38,077 nt of DNA from Bdellovibrionales bacterium (lineage in GTDB: Bacteria > Bdellovibrionota > FAC87 > UBA2466). The notes under the pieces were generated by a model. It ran no database searches. It saw only the letters and a list, made by a program, of their open reading frames with translations, and was not told the origin of the DNA. The translations under genes were made by a program, and so were the position numbers. Below, in pieces: positions 24,437 to 33,536 of this stretch (its first letter is position 1; each line of letters starts with the position of its first letter). Where the stretch lies: NCBI GenBank assembly GCA_005776395.1, contig SXPJ01000008.1, forward strand, positions 1 through 38,077, given 5' to 3'.

Positions 24437-25009
24437 ATGGTGAAACAGGTTTTTTTAGCCTTAATAGGGCTCTTTATCTTAACAACTGCCTCAGCCTATT
24501 CAGATACCCCTCTCAAGAATTACACCCTGCAAAACCAAGAGGGAAAACCCTTTCAACTTAATGATATCAAGGGAAGTTCCGTCTTGGTCTCTTTCATTTA
24601 CACCCGTTGCCCAATGCCAAACATGTGTCCCCTTACCATGTCACTTAATAAACGGGTTTTCGCGCTCTGGAAAAAAAAAGCCCCCTCCACCCCTCTTAAA
24701 TTTCTTATCGTAACACTGGACCCCTCACATGATTCAGCCTCTACTATGAAGGCCTATAGTCAAAAGTATGGGATGACTGATCCTGCTTTTATTCTAGCTA
24801 CCGGAACAGAACAAACAATTAGCAACTTCTCATCAGAGTTTAATGCCCTTGGTTTTCCCTCTAATGGTCTCATTTCTCACAATTCTAGAAGCGTTCTCTT
24901 AGGGCCCAATCTCTCTCCTATAAAAGACTATAAAGATAATGAATGGAAACCCGAGGATGTTTTAAATGATTTAAAATCTTTTAGCGAAAAAAAAGATGAA
25001 AAATCTTAA
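24437..25009 (+). CDS. SCO1/SenC/PrrC family thiol-disulfide or copper-delivery protein
   Basis: 190 residues. The ATG at 24437 is chosen because GGAGG sits six bases upstream and the protein then opens with a signal peptide (MVKQVFLALIGLFILTTASA). An ATG-initiated frame from 24248 would add 63 residues of no family character and overlap the glycosyltransferase. The thioredoxin-like fold shows Cys58 and Cys64 in TRCPMPNMCPL (C-X5-C rather than the classical C-X3-C; a known subgroup), VTLDP (92-96) and His148 in SHNSRSVLLG, the third copper ligand position. SCO proteins deliver copper to the CuA site of cytochrome oxidase or act as periplasmic thiol enzymes. No oxidase genes are nearby. Confidence 0.87.
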   Translation: MVKQVFLALIGLFILTTASAYSDTPLKNYTLQNQEGKPFQLNDIKGSSVLVSFIYTRCPMPNMCPLTMSLNKRVFALWKKKAPSTPLKFLIVTLDPSHDSASTMKAYSQKYGMTDPAFILATGTEQTISNFSSEFNALGFPSNGLISHNSRSVLLGPNLSPIKDYKDNEWKPEDVLNDLKSFSEKKDEKS

Positions 25010-25077
25010 TCCCTTCATTAACTTCTACTCCTACATCAGGGATTGCAGGTAGAGACAGATTCCGCTAGCATATCTCT

Positions 25078-25869
25078 ATGCATAAACTATCAATATTGCT
25101 CTTGGTTTTAACATCTCATCTTGTATTAGCCTCAACCGTGTCTTCAATCATTATTGCAACAGTAAATGGCGATCCCATATATGAATCAGATATTGTAAAC
25201 GATACAAATCTGCAAACCAGAGAGGACAAGATTAAAAGGGCTATTCAATACCGCCTCGTTGTACAGGAGGCAAAAAAACGAGGACTAGAAAGAACTCCTG
25301 AAATTCAATTTGAACTGAACAAACTCCTTTATAAAAAATTTATCCAAAATGAACAAACGGCAAAAAAGAGGCAGTTTAGCCCCTCTGAAACCGAGCTCCA
25401 TTCTTACTACCGAAAGTTTCCGCTGATCCGAATTCACCATCTAATGTTGAACCACAGAAATGAGACCGAGAAACAGGTTGCCCATCTTGCTCTGGATCAA
25501 ATAAATAAAGAACTCAAAAAGGGAACCTCTTTTGAACAGTTATGCACCCAATTTTCCCATGAGACCTCAAGTCTATTCGGGGGAGACACCGATTTTAGAG
25601 GGCCTCACAACTTTCCAGAAGAGCTCTACTCAAAAATTCGGGCACTACAGAAAAATGCTGTTTCCGAGCCTATCGAAATCGGAAACACAGTTCATTTATT
25701 CCAGTGGTTTGATAAAAAGCCATTCACCACAGCCCCAGCATCTTACTTGCAATTTCTTCAGTCTCGGCTGGAGCAAGACAGGGAATCTGCACTTCTCTCT
25801 GAGCTTGTAAAAGAGCTAGAACTCAAAGCAACCATTGAGCCCCCTTCCCTGTCGGTTAAAGCGAAATGA
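25078..25869 (+). CDS. Periplasmic PpiC-type (parvulin) peptidyl-prolyl isomerase
   Basis: 263 residues. A signal peptide (about 1-20) is followed by the conserved SurA-like start IIIATVNGDPIYESDI. A helical chaperone region comes next, then a parvulin domain (about 115-215: IRIHHLML, SFEQLCTQFSHETSSLFGGD, PIEIGNTVHLFQW) and a short C-terminal helix. It is the first of three related genes, the next overlapping it by four bases. A TTGCAG/TAGCAT pair spaced by 17 (25043-25071) would start transcription right at the ATG, and no Shine-Dalgarno sequence is seen. Likely role: folding of outer membrane proteins in the periplasm. Parvulin identity is clear, isomerase activity less certain. Confidence 0.82.
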   Translation: MHKLSILLLVLTSHLVLASTVSSIIIATVNGDPIYESDIVNDTNLQTREDKIKRAIQYRLVVQEAKKRGLERTPEIQFELNKLLYKKFIQNEQTAKKRQFSPSETELHSYYRKFPLIRIHHLMLNHRNETEKQVAHLALDQINKELKKGTSFEQLCTQFSHETSSLFGGDTDFRGPHNFPEELYSKIRALQKNAVSEPIEIGNTVHLFQWFDKKPFTTAPASYLQFLQSRLEQDRESALLSELVKELELKATIEPPSLSVKAK

Positions 25870-26807
25870 GGTTATATTACTTTTTATTTTGCCTCTTCTC
25901 CCTATGGCTTAGTGGGTGCACATCAAAAGTCGAAGACAAAAACAAAGCCATTTTAGCCACGGCTAATGGTGATCCTGTTTATTACGGAGATTTTGCAGGG
26001 GTTTATCAACAACTCAAAGCTGAACAAGACGATATTTCTCAAAAAAACCCTAAAGTAATTGAGCAACTAAAAACTCGCGCATTGAATGAAGCTATTATTT
26101 TAACGGTGGTAAGACAAGAATCTGTAAAACATCAGTTGCGCGTCAGTAAGGAACGGGTTGAAAGTCGGCTGGTAAATTGGAAGGATGGCTATCCCCCAGG
26201 AGGATTCGAGGAGATGATCAAAAAGCAGAACACTACCGAAGCACAGCTAAAACAGAGAATCGAAGACCAGTTATTAATTGAAAAAATAACCGAGTCTCTT
26301 TTCGCTAACGAAACTCTAGTTCCCGACGAGGAAGTTAAAACCTATTTTAATCACCACGAAAAAGAATTTATCGAGCCAGAACGAATTCATGTATTTCAAA
26401 TTGTGGTCCCTACCAAAGAAGAGGCAGACAAAATTCGTCAGGAAATTCTCACGGGTAAAACCTCTTTCGAGTCTGCAGCCAGAGCAAGATCGATGAGTCC
26501 GGATTCTATTAAAGGTGGGGATCTTGGTTTTTTCGCAAAGAACGAAAAGATAGAAGCCTTTAATGAAGCCTTTAATCTCAAAATCAACACTCTATCCAAA
26601 CCCATTAAAAGTCGTTACGGAGTGCACCTATTAAAGGTTGTTGAAAAAAAACCCTCTAAAAGACTTTCCTTTAACGAAGCTAAAGCAGAGATAGTAAAGT
26701 CGCTAAAAAGAGAAAAAGAGGGGCGCGTCTATAAAGAGTGGGTTAGCAAACTTTTAAAAGATGGAGAAATCTACAGAAATGAAAGTCTTTTTAATTCAAT
26801 TATGTAA
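25866..26807 (+). CDS. PpiC/PrsA-like peptidyl-prolyl isomerase lipoprotein
   Basis: 313 residues. A lipoprotein signal with lipobox LSGC (about 15-18) is followed by the SurA_N-like region (ILATANGDPVYYGDFAGVYQ). A parvulin domain lies at about 170-270: RIHVFQIVVPTKEEA, SFESAARARSMSPDSIKGGD, LGFFAKNEKIEAFNEA and SRYGVHLLKVVEKK. The Ser at +2 of the mature protein favours outer-membrane anchoring by the enteric rule. It overlaps the preceding PpiC gene by four bases (ATGA) and its 3' end overlaps the next gene start. It is likely a periplasmic foldase for envelope proteins. Confidence 0.86.
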   Translation: MRLYYFLFCLFSLWLSGCTSKVEDKNKAILATANGDPVYYGDFAGVYQQLKAEQDDISQKNPKVIEQLKTRALNEAIILTVVRQESVKHQLRVSKERVESRLVNWKDGYPPGGFEEMIKKQNTTEAQLKQRIEDQLLIEKITESLFANETLVPDEEVKTYFNHHEKEFIEPERIHVFQIVVPTKEEADKIRQEILTGKTSFESAARARSMSPDSIKGGDLGFFAKNEKIEAFNEAFNLKINTLSKPIKSRYGVHLLKVVEKKPSKRLSFNEAKAEIVKSLKREKEGRVYKEWVSKLLKDGEIYRNESLFNSIM

Positions 26808-27768
26808 CCTTTTTTGGGTGTCAGGTTTTATAGCTTTTAACTCTTTGGCTTTGCCCAAAATCGTTGATCGGACCCTGATCATAATTAATGATGACCCCAT
26901 CTTAGAATCTGACATAGCTGTTTTTCAGAAAAAGATTAAATCCAAAAGTTTTCAGGAACTTTTTGGGGGCATTCCTAATAATATTATCGATAATCGAGAG
27001 GCTGCTTTACAGCTTCTCGTTGAAGAACGTCTAGTTAACCAGCAGGTTAAAAAACTCGAGTTAACAGCTTCTGATCAAGAGGTAGACGGTCAAATTAACT
27101 CCATTCTTAAAAAAAATGGAATCTCTCAACCCCAGCTAATAGAACGATTAAAACAATTGGGCTCAAACCTCGGTGAATATAAAGCAGGGATTAAAAGACA
27201 AATCGAAAGACGAAACCTCATTGATAGGGAAATTCGCCCCTCGCTTGAAATCTCCGATGAGCAGTTACGCCATTTCTATTTAAGAAATGCACGTCCCGAG
27301 GAGACAGAACAAGAATACAAGCTTGCGCATATTTTCATAGCCTTCAAACAAAAAGGAGCCCCCGGAGTTGCAGAGGCCGAAAAAAGAGCTGGAGAGATTT
27401 GGAACCAAATCACAGCTCAAAAAAATGACTTCAATCACTTGGTAAAAGAATCCTCCGATGATTCTGAGTCGCCAGAGGGCAACTTAGGCTATTTTTCTCC
27501 TTCGTCTCTATCCAAAGAATTCAAAGCAATAATTCCAAAAACAAAAATTGGAGATGTTACTAAACCAATCAAAATGGTGGATGGATTTCATATTCTCAAA
27601 CTTTTAGAAATTCGTTCACCAGACTTTTCAACTCTATCAAAAGAAAAAAGAGAGGCCCTAAGAAATCAAATGGTGGCCTCTGAGATGGAAAAAAAAATGG
27701 CCCTTTGGATAGAAAAAAAGAAGAAAGAGTCCCATATTATTTATGGAACAGAATCCCCTAAGGAGTGA
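26779..27768 (+). CDS. SurA-like periplasmic chaperone / peptidyl-prolyl isomerase
   Basis: 329 residues from the ATG at 26779, where a signal peptide begins (MKVFLIQLCNLFWVSGFIAF). An ATG at 26761 adds six polar residues. GGAG at 26763-26766 serves the later start better. After the signal comes the SurA_N hallmark (VDRTLIIINDDPILESDIAV), then one parvulin domain (about 175-280: YKLAHIFIAFKQKG, FNHLVKESSDDSESPEGNLG, GFHILKLLEIR). E. coli SurA has two parvulin domains; this one has a single domain. The start overlaps the lipoprotein gene by 29 bases, so the three parvulin genes form one translationally coupled block. Likely role: delivery of outer membrane proteins to BAM. Confidence 0.86.
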   Translation: MKVFLIQLCNLFWVSGFIAFNSLALPKIVDRTLIIINDDPILESDIAVFQKKIKSKSFQELFGGIPNNIIDNREAALQLLVEERLVNQQVKKLELTASDQEVDGQINSILKKNGISQPQLIERLKQLGSNLGEYKAGIKRQIERRNLIDREIRPSLEISDEQLRHFYLRNARPEETEQEYKLAHIFIAFKQKGAPGVAEAEKRAGEIWNQITAQKNDFNHLVKESSDDSESPEGNLGYFSPSSLSKEFKAIIPKTKIGDVTKPIKMVDGFHILKLLEIRSPDFSTLSKEKREALRNQMVASEMEKKMALWIEKKKKESHIIYGTESPKE

Positions 27769-27770
27769 TT

Positions 27771-29135
27771 ATGCTTTTAAATGAAGGAATTTTTAGAGAA
27801 TACGACATTCGAGGGGTCGCAGAAAAAGACCTCCCAAATTCAATTGTAATCGATTTAGGTCGTGCATTAGGCACCTACATTTCTCGAAAGGGCGGTAAAA
27901 ATATAGCTCTTGGCCGAGATTGCAGGGTGAGCTCTGATCGAATTCGTGAAGCCCTTTCAAAGGGTCTTTTGTCTACTGGAATCCATATTGTCGATATTGG
28001 ACTGGTCCCTACGCCTCTGCTTTATTTCTCTGTTATCCATTTAAAGATGGATGGCGGCATTATGATCACTGGAAGTCATAATCCTCCTGAGCATAATGGT
28101 TTTAAAGTTTGCGTAGGACCGTCCACTATTCATGGCGATGAAATTCAAGCGGTTAAAAAGCTTTTGTTAACCAAGAATTTTTTCGAAGGAGATGGAACGC
28201 TGAAAGAGGTGGATATAAAACCCGACTATATTGAGATGATTCTTAAAAACATTAAGCATCCACTCAACTTAAATATCGTCGTAGACAGTGGCAATGGCAT
28301 GGGGGGCATGATCGCTCCTGAAATTTTTAGAAAACTGGGCTGTGAGGTCACCGAGCTATTCTCAGAACTTGACGGACGATTTCCTAATCATCATCCAGAT
28401 CCGACCGTTCCGGAAAATTTAAAGGCCCTAAAAGCTAAGCTTAAAGATGTGAATGGTATTGTTGGCATTGGTTTCGATGGTGATGCCGATAGAATCGGCG
28501 TCGTAGATCCCTCAGGAAGGCCCATTTATGGGGATGAATTGCTCGTAATTTATTCTCGAGATATCTTAAAAAAACATGTTGGGGCTACGATTATTTCTGA
28601 AGTTAAAGCTTCTCATAGGCTATTTAATGACATTGCAGCCCATGGGGGTCGCCCCATCCTTTGGAAAACGGGTCACAGTTTAATTAAGGCAAAGATGCGA
28701 GAAGAAGGTGCTTTATTGGCAGGAGAAATGTCCGGGCATATATTTTTTAATGACCGTTATTATGGTTTTGATGACGCCATTTATGCCGGTGCACGACTTT
28801 TAGAAATTCTCGCTGAATCCAAAAAAACCACAGCTGCGCTTTTATCAGATTTACCTATCTCCTTTTCAACACCAGAAATTCGCCGTGATTGCCCTGATAA
28901 CATCAAATTCAAGGTGGTAGAAAAAGCCCTCGCCCGTTTTGAATCGCAGGGCTTGAAGGTTAATTCAATCGATGGTGCTAGAGTTGAGTTTTCCGATGGC
29001 TGGGGCCTCGTTAGAGCCTCAAACACCCAACCCGTTTTGGTTTTGAGATTTGAAGCCTCTTCTCAAAAACGGCTTCAGGAGATCCAGTCTCAAATGGAAG
29101 GAATCGTTGCGGACTTGCTGCATGAGTTCATTTAA
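27771..29135 (+). CDS. Phosphomannomutase/phosphoglucomutase
   Basis: 454 residues, alpha-D-phosphohexomutase superfamily. The ATG at 27771 is preferred because AAGGAG (27760-27765) lies five bases upstream, inside the end of the SurA-like gene; a GTG at 27765 would sit on that site. Active-site phosphoserine is Ser102 in TGSHNPPEHNGFKV, the metal loop is DGDADR (236-241), the sugar-binding loop is GEMSGHIFFND, and the C-terminal phosphate loop is RASNTQPVLVLRFEA. EGIFREYDIRG near the start is typical of bacterial PMM/PGM enzymes (AlgC-like) that interconvert hexose 1- and 6-phosphates for LPS and polysaccharide precursors. Dual sugar use is the family norm, but the preferred substrate is not visible. 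Confidence 0.93.
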   Translation: MLLNEGIFREYDIRGVAEKDLPNSIVIDLGRALGTYISRKGGKNIALGRDCRVSSDRIREALSKGLLSTGIHIVDIGLVPTPLLYFSVIHLKMDGGIMITGSHNPPEHNGFKVCVGPSTIHGDEIQAVKKLLLTKNFFEGDGTLKEVDIKPDYIEMILKNIKHPLNLNIVVDSGNGMGGMIAPEIFRKLGCEVTELFSELDGRFPNHHPDPTVPENLKALKAKLKDVNGIVGIGFDGDADRIGVVDPSGRPIYGDELLVIYSRDILKKHVGATIISEVKASHRLFNDIAAHGGRPILWKTGHSLIKAKMREEGALLAGEMSGHIFFNDRYYGFDDAIYAGARLLEILAESKKTTAALLSDLPISFSTPEIRRDCPDNIKFKVVEKALARFESQGLKVNSIDGARVEFSDGWGLVRASNTQPVLVLRFEASSQKRLQEIQSQMEGIVADLLHEFI

Positions 29136-29141
29136 GTTTTT

Positions 29142-31970
29142 ATGGGTAGTAAAGAGATCATTATTAAGGGGGCTAGAGAACACAATTTAAAAAATGTGTC
29201 GATCTCTATCCCTCGTAATCGATTGGTGGTCATTACGGGACTTAGTGGTTCTGGCAAGTCTTCTTTGGCCTTTGATACTATCTATGCCGAAGGACAACGT
29301 CGATACCTAGAATCTTTGTCTGCCTATGCAAGACAATTTCTAGAACAAATGAAAAAGCCTGAAGTCGATAGCATCGATGGTCTTTCCCCTTCAATTTCCA
29401 TCGAACAAAAAAACATCTCAAGAAATCCTCGTTCAACCGTTGGAACTATCACTGAAATCTATGACTTTTTACGACTGCTTTTTGCAAGAACTGGAACGCC
29501 TCACTGCTATGTGTGTGGCAAACCCATTCAAAGCCAAACCCTGGATCAAATTAAACAGCAAATTATGGGTGGTGTTCTTGATACCAAATTCGCCCTATTG
29601 GCCCCCATCGCTCGCGGCAAAAAAGGGGAGTTCCAAAAGGAACTAACCGATATAAGAAGTCAGGGATTTGTCCGCGCTGATATCGATGGAGAGGAGGTTA
29701 GTCTTTCAGCCCCGCTTAAGCTTAAAAAAAGTTTCAAGCATGATATCTCAATCTACATAGATCGGCTGGTCCTTAAGACAGGTATTGAAAATCGTCTAAT
29801 GGATGCTTTGGAAATTGCCAACAAACTTGCCGAGGGGGTAATCGAGGTTAAATATTTCGGTAGCGCTCCATCAAGTCGCTTTTTTTCCACAAAATATGGC
29901 TGTGCCGATTGCGGAACTAGCGTTACAGAGGTAGAGCCCAGAAGCTTTTCATTTAATAGCTCGCATGGCTCATGTGCTGATTGCTCTGGCCTGGGATCGC
30001 TGCCCAAATTTAACCCCGCCTTTATTGTCCCCAATGGAGGTCTTTCAATATTACAAGGGGCCTTACTTCCTTGGGCCCAGAAGAGTCGCTCTTGGCTTGA
30101 AAAGGTTTTTCAACCACTATCAGAGAAATACTCATTTAGTTTAACCGATTCCTTTAAAGATATTCCCGAAGCAGCTCAAAAACTTATTTTTTATGGTTCT
30201 GGCTCTGAAGAAATTGAATTTAAAGCTAAGGGTTGGGGATCTACCCATGCATTTAAACAGACCTTTGAGGGAGTCATTCCATCACTTGAAAAACGGATAA
30301 GCGAAAGTGGCTCCTCTTTCGAAGAATCAGAACTCGGTCAATACATCACTTATCAAGACTGTCCAACCTGTTTGGGATCTAGACTCAAGAAAGAAAGTCT
30401 TTCAATTTATGTTGGGGATAAGAACATCTTTGAAATCTCTCAAATGCCAATATCAGACTCTTTGAAGTTCATCGAATCCTTAAAGTTTGCTGAGCACCAT
30501 GCACCCATCGCGGAACCTATTCTTAAAGAGATTACAGCAAGGCTTAATTTTTTAATTAATGTAGGGCTATCTTATCTGTCTCTTTCTCGTTCTGCGGCCA
30601 CTCTATCAGGTGGAGAATCTCAGAGAATTCGATTAGCGACTCAAATTGGCTCCAACCTCGTCGGAGTTCTTTACGTTCTTGATGAGCCAAGCATTGGGCT
30701 TCATCAAAAAGATAATGATAAATTGATTAAGACTCTAGAAAATCTAAGAGACCAGGGAAATTCCGTTTTAGTTGTCGAGCATGATGAGGAGACCATTCAA
30801 CGTGCTGATTTTGTCATTGATATGGGACCAGGAGCCGGAGAACACGGAGGGCAAATTCTCTTCAGTGGTCCCCCCGATCTATTAAAGAAAAACCCCACGG
30901 GACTTACAGGACAATACCTTTCTGGAAAAATGAAAATTGAAATCCCCCATCAACGTCGCTTAGCTTCAGATGGAAGATATCTTAAACTCTTGGGCGCTAA
31001 ACAAAACAATCTGAAAAATATTGATGTCAGTTTTCCATTGGGAACATTAACCTGTGTAACAGGGGTGTCCGGCTCGGGCAAAAGCACACTAATTATTGAT
31101 ACTCTTTTGACAGCCCTTCAGTTAAAGCTTTCAGGTAGAACTCAAGCTCTCAATCAATTGGACTCAATCGAAGGCATCGACTACCTAGACAAGGTTATCT
31201 ATGTAGATCAAAGCCCTATTGGCAGAACTCCAAGATCTAATCCTGCCACCTATACAGGACTTTTTACAGACATTCGGGCTCTGTTTTCAGCTCTTCCAGA
31301 AGCTAAAGTTCGTGGATACACAGCAGGAAGATTTTCTTTCAATGTTGAAGGAGGACGTTGCCAGTCATGTAGCGGAGATGGAACCCTTAAAATCACCATG
31401 AACTTCTTACCAGACGTTTATGTTCAATGCGAAATCTGTCGAGGGGCTCGCTACAATAGAGAAACTTTAGATGTCCACTACAGAGGAAAAAGCATTTCTG
31501 ATGTTCTTAATATGACCGTGGAACAGGCCTCTATCTTTTTTGAGAGAGTTCCCCAAATTAAAACAAAATTAACAACCCTTCTTGATGTTGGATTGGGTTA
31601 TCTCCAGGTAGGCCAAAACGCTGTCACCTTAAGCGGGGGAGAGGCTCAAAGAATAAAACTAGCTAAAGAACTCAATCGTCGAGCTACAGGAAGAACAATC
31701 TATATTCTAGATGAACCTACTACAGGCTTACATTTTGAAGACGTTAGAAAACTTTTACAAATTCTTCAAACGCTAGTGGATCATGGAAATACAGTAGTCA
31801 TTATCGAGCATAATTTGGATGTTATTAAACAGGCCGACTATCTCATTGATTTGGGACTCGAAGGCGGAAAAGATGGCGGGCAAGTGCTCTACCAAGGGGC
31901 TCCTGAAGGGCTATTAAAAATTAATACCTCCTATACCGGAAAATATTTAAGAACAGTTCTTGAAAAGTAA
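29142..31970 (+). CDS. uvrA: Excinuclease ABC subunit A
   Basis: 942 residues, the normal length. UvrA recognises helix-distorting DNA lesions and loads UvrB in nucleotide excision repair. Two ABC modules are present: GLSGSGKSSLAFDT (Walker A, about 32-45) with signature LSGGESQRIRLATQI, and GVSGSGKSTLI with LSGGEAQRIKLAKEL. The zinc-binding CxxC pairs are seen in the signature-domain insertion (CADCGTSVTE with CADCSGLG) and in the C-terminal zinc finger (CQSCSGDGTLKITMNF with CEICRGARYN). The ATG is six bases after the mutase stop. It closes the rightward block; about 129 non-coding bases follow with no clear terminator. No SOS box was found, although that was only searched by eye. Confidence 0.97.
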   Translation: MGSKEIIIKGAREHNLKNVSISIPRNRLVVITGLSGSGKSSLAFDTIYAEGQRRYLESLSAYARQFLEQMKKPEVDSIDGLSPSISIEQKNISRNPRSTVGTITEIYDFLRLLFARTGTPHCYVCGKPIQSQTLDQIKQQIMGGVLDTKFALLAPIARGKKGEFQKELTDIRSQGFVRADIDGEEVSLSAPLKLKKSFKHDISIYIDRLVLKTGIENRLMDALEIANKLAEGVIEVKYFGSAPSSRFFSTKYGCADCGTSVTEVEPRSFSFNSSHGSCADCSGLGSLPKFNPAFIVPNGGLSILQGALLPWAQKSRSWLEKVFQPLSEKYSFSLTDSFKDIPEAAQKLIFYGSGSEEIEFKAKGWGSTHAFKQTFEGVIPSLEKRISESGSSFEESELGQYITYQDCPTCLGSRLKKESLSIYVGDKNIFEISQMPISDSLKFIESLKFAEHHAPIAEPILKEITARLNFLINVGLSYLSLSRSAATLSGGESQRIRLATQIGSNLVGVLYVLDEPSIGLHQKDNDKLIKTLENLRDQGNSVLVVEHDEETIQRADFVIDMGPGAGEHGGQILFSGPPDLLKKNPTGLTGQYLSGKMKIEIPHQRRLASDGRYLKLLGAKQNNLKNIDVSFPLGTLTCVTGVSGSGKSTLIIDTLLTALQLKLSGRTQALNQLDSIEGIDYLDKVIYVDQSPIGRTPRSNPATYTGLFTDIRALFSALPEAKVRGYTAGRFSFNVEGGRCQSCSGDGTLKITMNFLPDVYVQCEICRGARYNRETLDVHYRGKSISDVLNMTVEQASIFFERVPQIKTKLTTLLDVGLGYLQVGQNAVTLSGGEAQRIKLAKELNRRATGRTIYILDEPTTGLHFEDVRKLLQILQTLVDHGNTVVIIEHNLDVIKQADYLIDLGLEGGKDGGQVLYQGAPEGLLKINTSYTGKYLRTVLEK

Positions 31971-32099
31971 CTTCACCCCACATTTGCATTTGACCTCAGC
32001 AGTTCTCGGTGAATAAACTTTGAGGCTAATTGAGAAAACCTAGAAAAACCTTTTCGCAAAGTCTCGGTGTGCCATTGGGGTAATTTTATGAGGGTTCAT

Positions 32100-33536
32100 T
32101 CAAGAATTTGGTTTTAATTCTAGAATTAAAAAGTTCGCACTTTCCAAGTACATCTTACTTTCTCGAATCTGCATAATTTTTTTTGAAAAATTTGGGTTGG
32201 CTTCCAATTTGGAAATTAGAATAAATCGAACATTTCGCAGAAGCTCCTCTTGAACCTTAATGGGTGAAAACTGAAAAAAAACCATTCCTATATGAGAACG
32301 GCGTTGAAGAAATGGGGGCATTAAATACTCTGAGGTAAGCATGGCCTCTTTCGGCTTAGGGGGCGGAAGTTGTGCTTCCAACTTCTCCAACTCATCATAC
32401 TGTTTTGACTTCATAGTCCAATCTACAGCGACTAGGTTATTGAAGGTTAGATTGTAACGCTGCTGCCAAAGGATTAGGGTTAGCACGAAAAACAGAGAAA
32501 TTATTATGGGGCGATCACCAACACATATCTTTTGTTTTCGATGAATAATAAAAAGACTGGTTCCGAACAAAACGGGGGGAATAATTGCATTGCACCAATG
32601 CACATAGGGAGCTTCGCCATAAATCAAAATGCTTCCCAGAATACGTCCAACTAACAAGCCAACAGATGCCATGAGTAATTTTTTTTCTGCTTTATCGGTT
32701 GATCCCAGCAGAAGAACTGGAGTAACCGGGAGAATTATCTTACCAATAGCTATTACACCCATCCATAGAGCTCTTTTATTTAGTAAATAGTGGAAATGGG
32801 CACTCTTAACTGCGTAGTGCAACTGATTAAGATTTCGATAATATAATAAAATAATTATCATCAAAGTAGCGACAAGAATACAACTTGTCCAAATTCGACT
32901 AAACATTCGTCTTGAGAAAAAAAAATGTTTCCCCTGAGCCTGTGCTATCAACCAGAACCACAATAATAGTGGCAGTGCAATTACTAGATATTCCTCCTTG
33001 GTTAAAAGAAGAAGGCACCAACAAATTAAGAAGCTCCGTTGTTTCTCTACTAAAATGGCATATATCATTCCCAAAACCAATGGGGGCAAAAGAGAGTCAG
33101 GTTGAAATAAAAAAGGGTTAGTGAAAAGAAGGTAGAAACTTATTGGATAGAAGAGATAGCTCACGCCCAAAAGCCATGATACGAGAAATGATAGTCCTAG
33201 GCGACGGCTTGAAGCAAATAAAAGATAAGTAGCAGAAACATGGCACATTACCGAAGTCACTAACAGTACAATAGGACTTCTAAAAACGGCGACCAACGGA
33301 GTGAGCAGGTATAGAGTTACATAGGAATGATTTCCCAATAAGTACTCGAAAACAGGACCTTCATAGAACCCGAGTCCATCAACAAGGTTTCGAATAGCGG
33401 AAAAGTAGTACATTCCATCGGAGGTGAAAGAGAGATGAAAGTACGAAAAAATCCCAAGAACCAATTGAGCGACGGTAAAAGCAAGCAAAAATAGTTCGAA
33501 AGAAATTAAAACCCATCTTTCTCCAATGCTCTTCAT
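32100..33536 (-). CDS. DUF2079-like polytopic membrane protein
   Basis: 478 residues with about ten membrane helices between residues 8 and 360 and a soluble C-terminal domain of about 110 residues. The pattern fits DUF2079: TSDGMYYFSAIRNLVDGLG, the periplasmic stretch EYLLGNHSYVTLYLLTPLVA, a FHPD-like FQPDSLLPPLVLGM and LLTKEEYLVIALPLLLWF. The acidic first loop and the KEE motif recall GT-C glycosyltransferases such as Dol-P-dependent mannosyltransferases and ArnT, to which this family is thought to be related. No substrate can be given. It is a single gene, convergent with uvrA and upstream of a non-coding region. Family call moderately sure. Confidence 0.65.
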   Translation of the reverse strand: MKSIGERWVLISFELFLLAFTVAQLVLGIFSYFHLSFTSDGMYYFSAIRNLVDGLGFYEGPVFEYLLGNHSYVTLYLLTPLVAVFRSPIVLLVTSVMCHVSATYLLFASSRRLGLSFLVSWLLGVSYLFYPISFYLLFTNPFLFQPDSLLPPLVLGMIYAILVEKQRSFLICWCLLLLTKEEYLVIALPLLLWFWLIAQAQGKHFFFSRRMFSRIWTSCILVATLMIIILLYYRNLNQLHYAVKSAHFHYLLNKRALWMGVIAIGKIILPVTPVLLLGSTDKAEKKLLMASVGLLVGRILGSILIYGEAPYVHWCNAIIPPVLFGTSLFIIHRKQKICVGDRPIIISLFFVLTLILWQQRYNLTFNNLVAVDWTMKSKQYDELEKLEAQLPPPKPKEAMLTSEYLMPPFLQRRSHIGMVFFQFSPIKVQEELLRNVRFILISKLEANPNFSKKIMQIRESKMYLESANFLILELKPNS

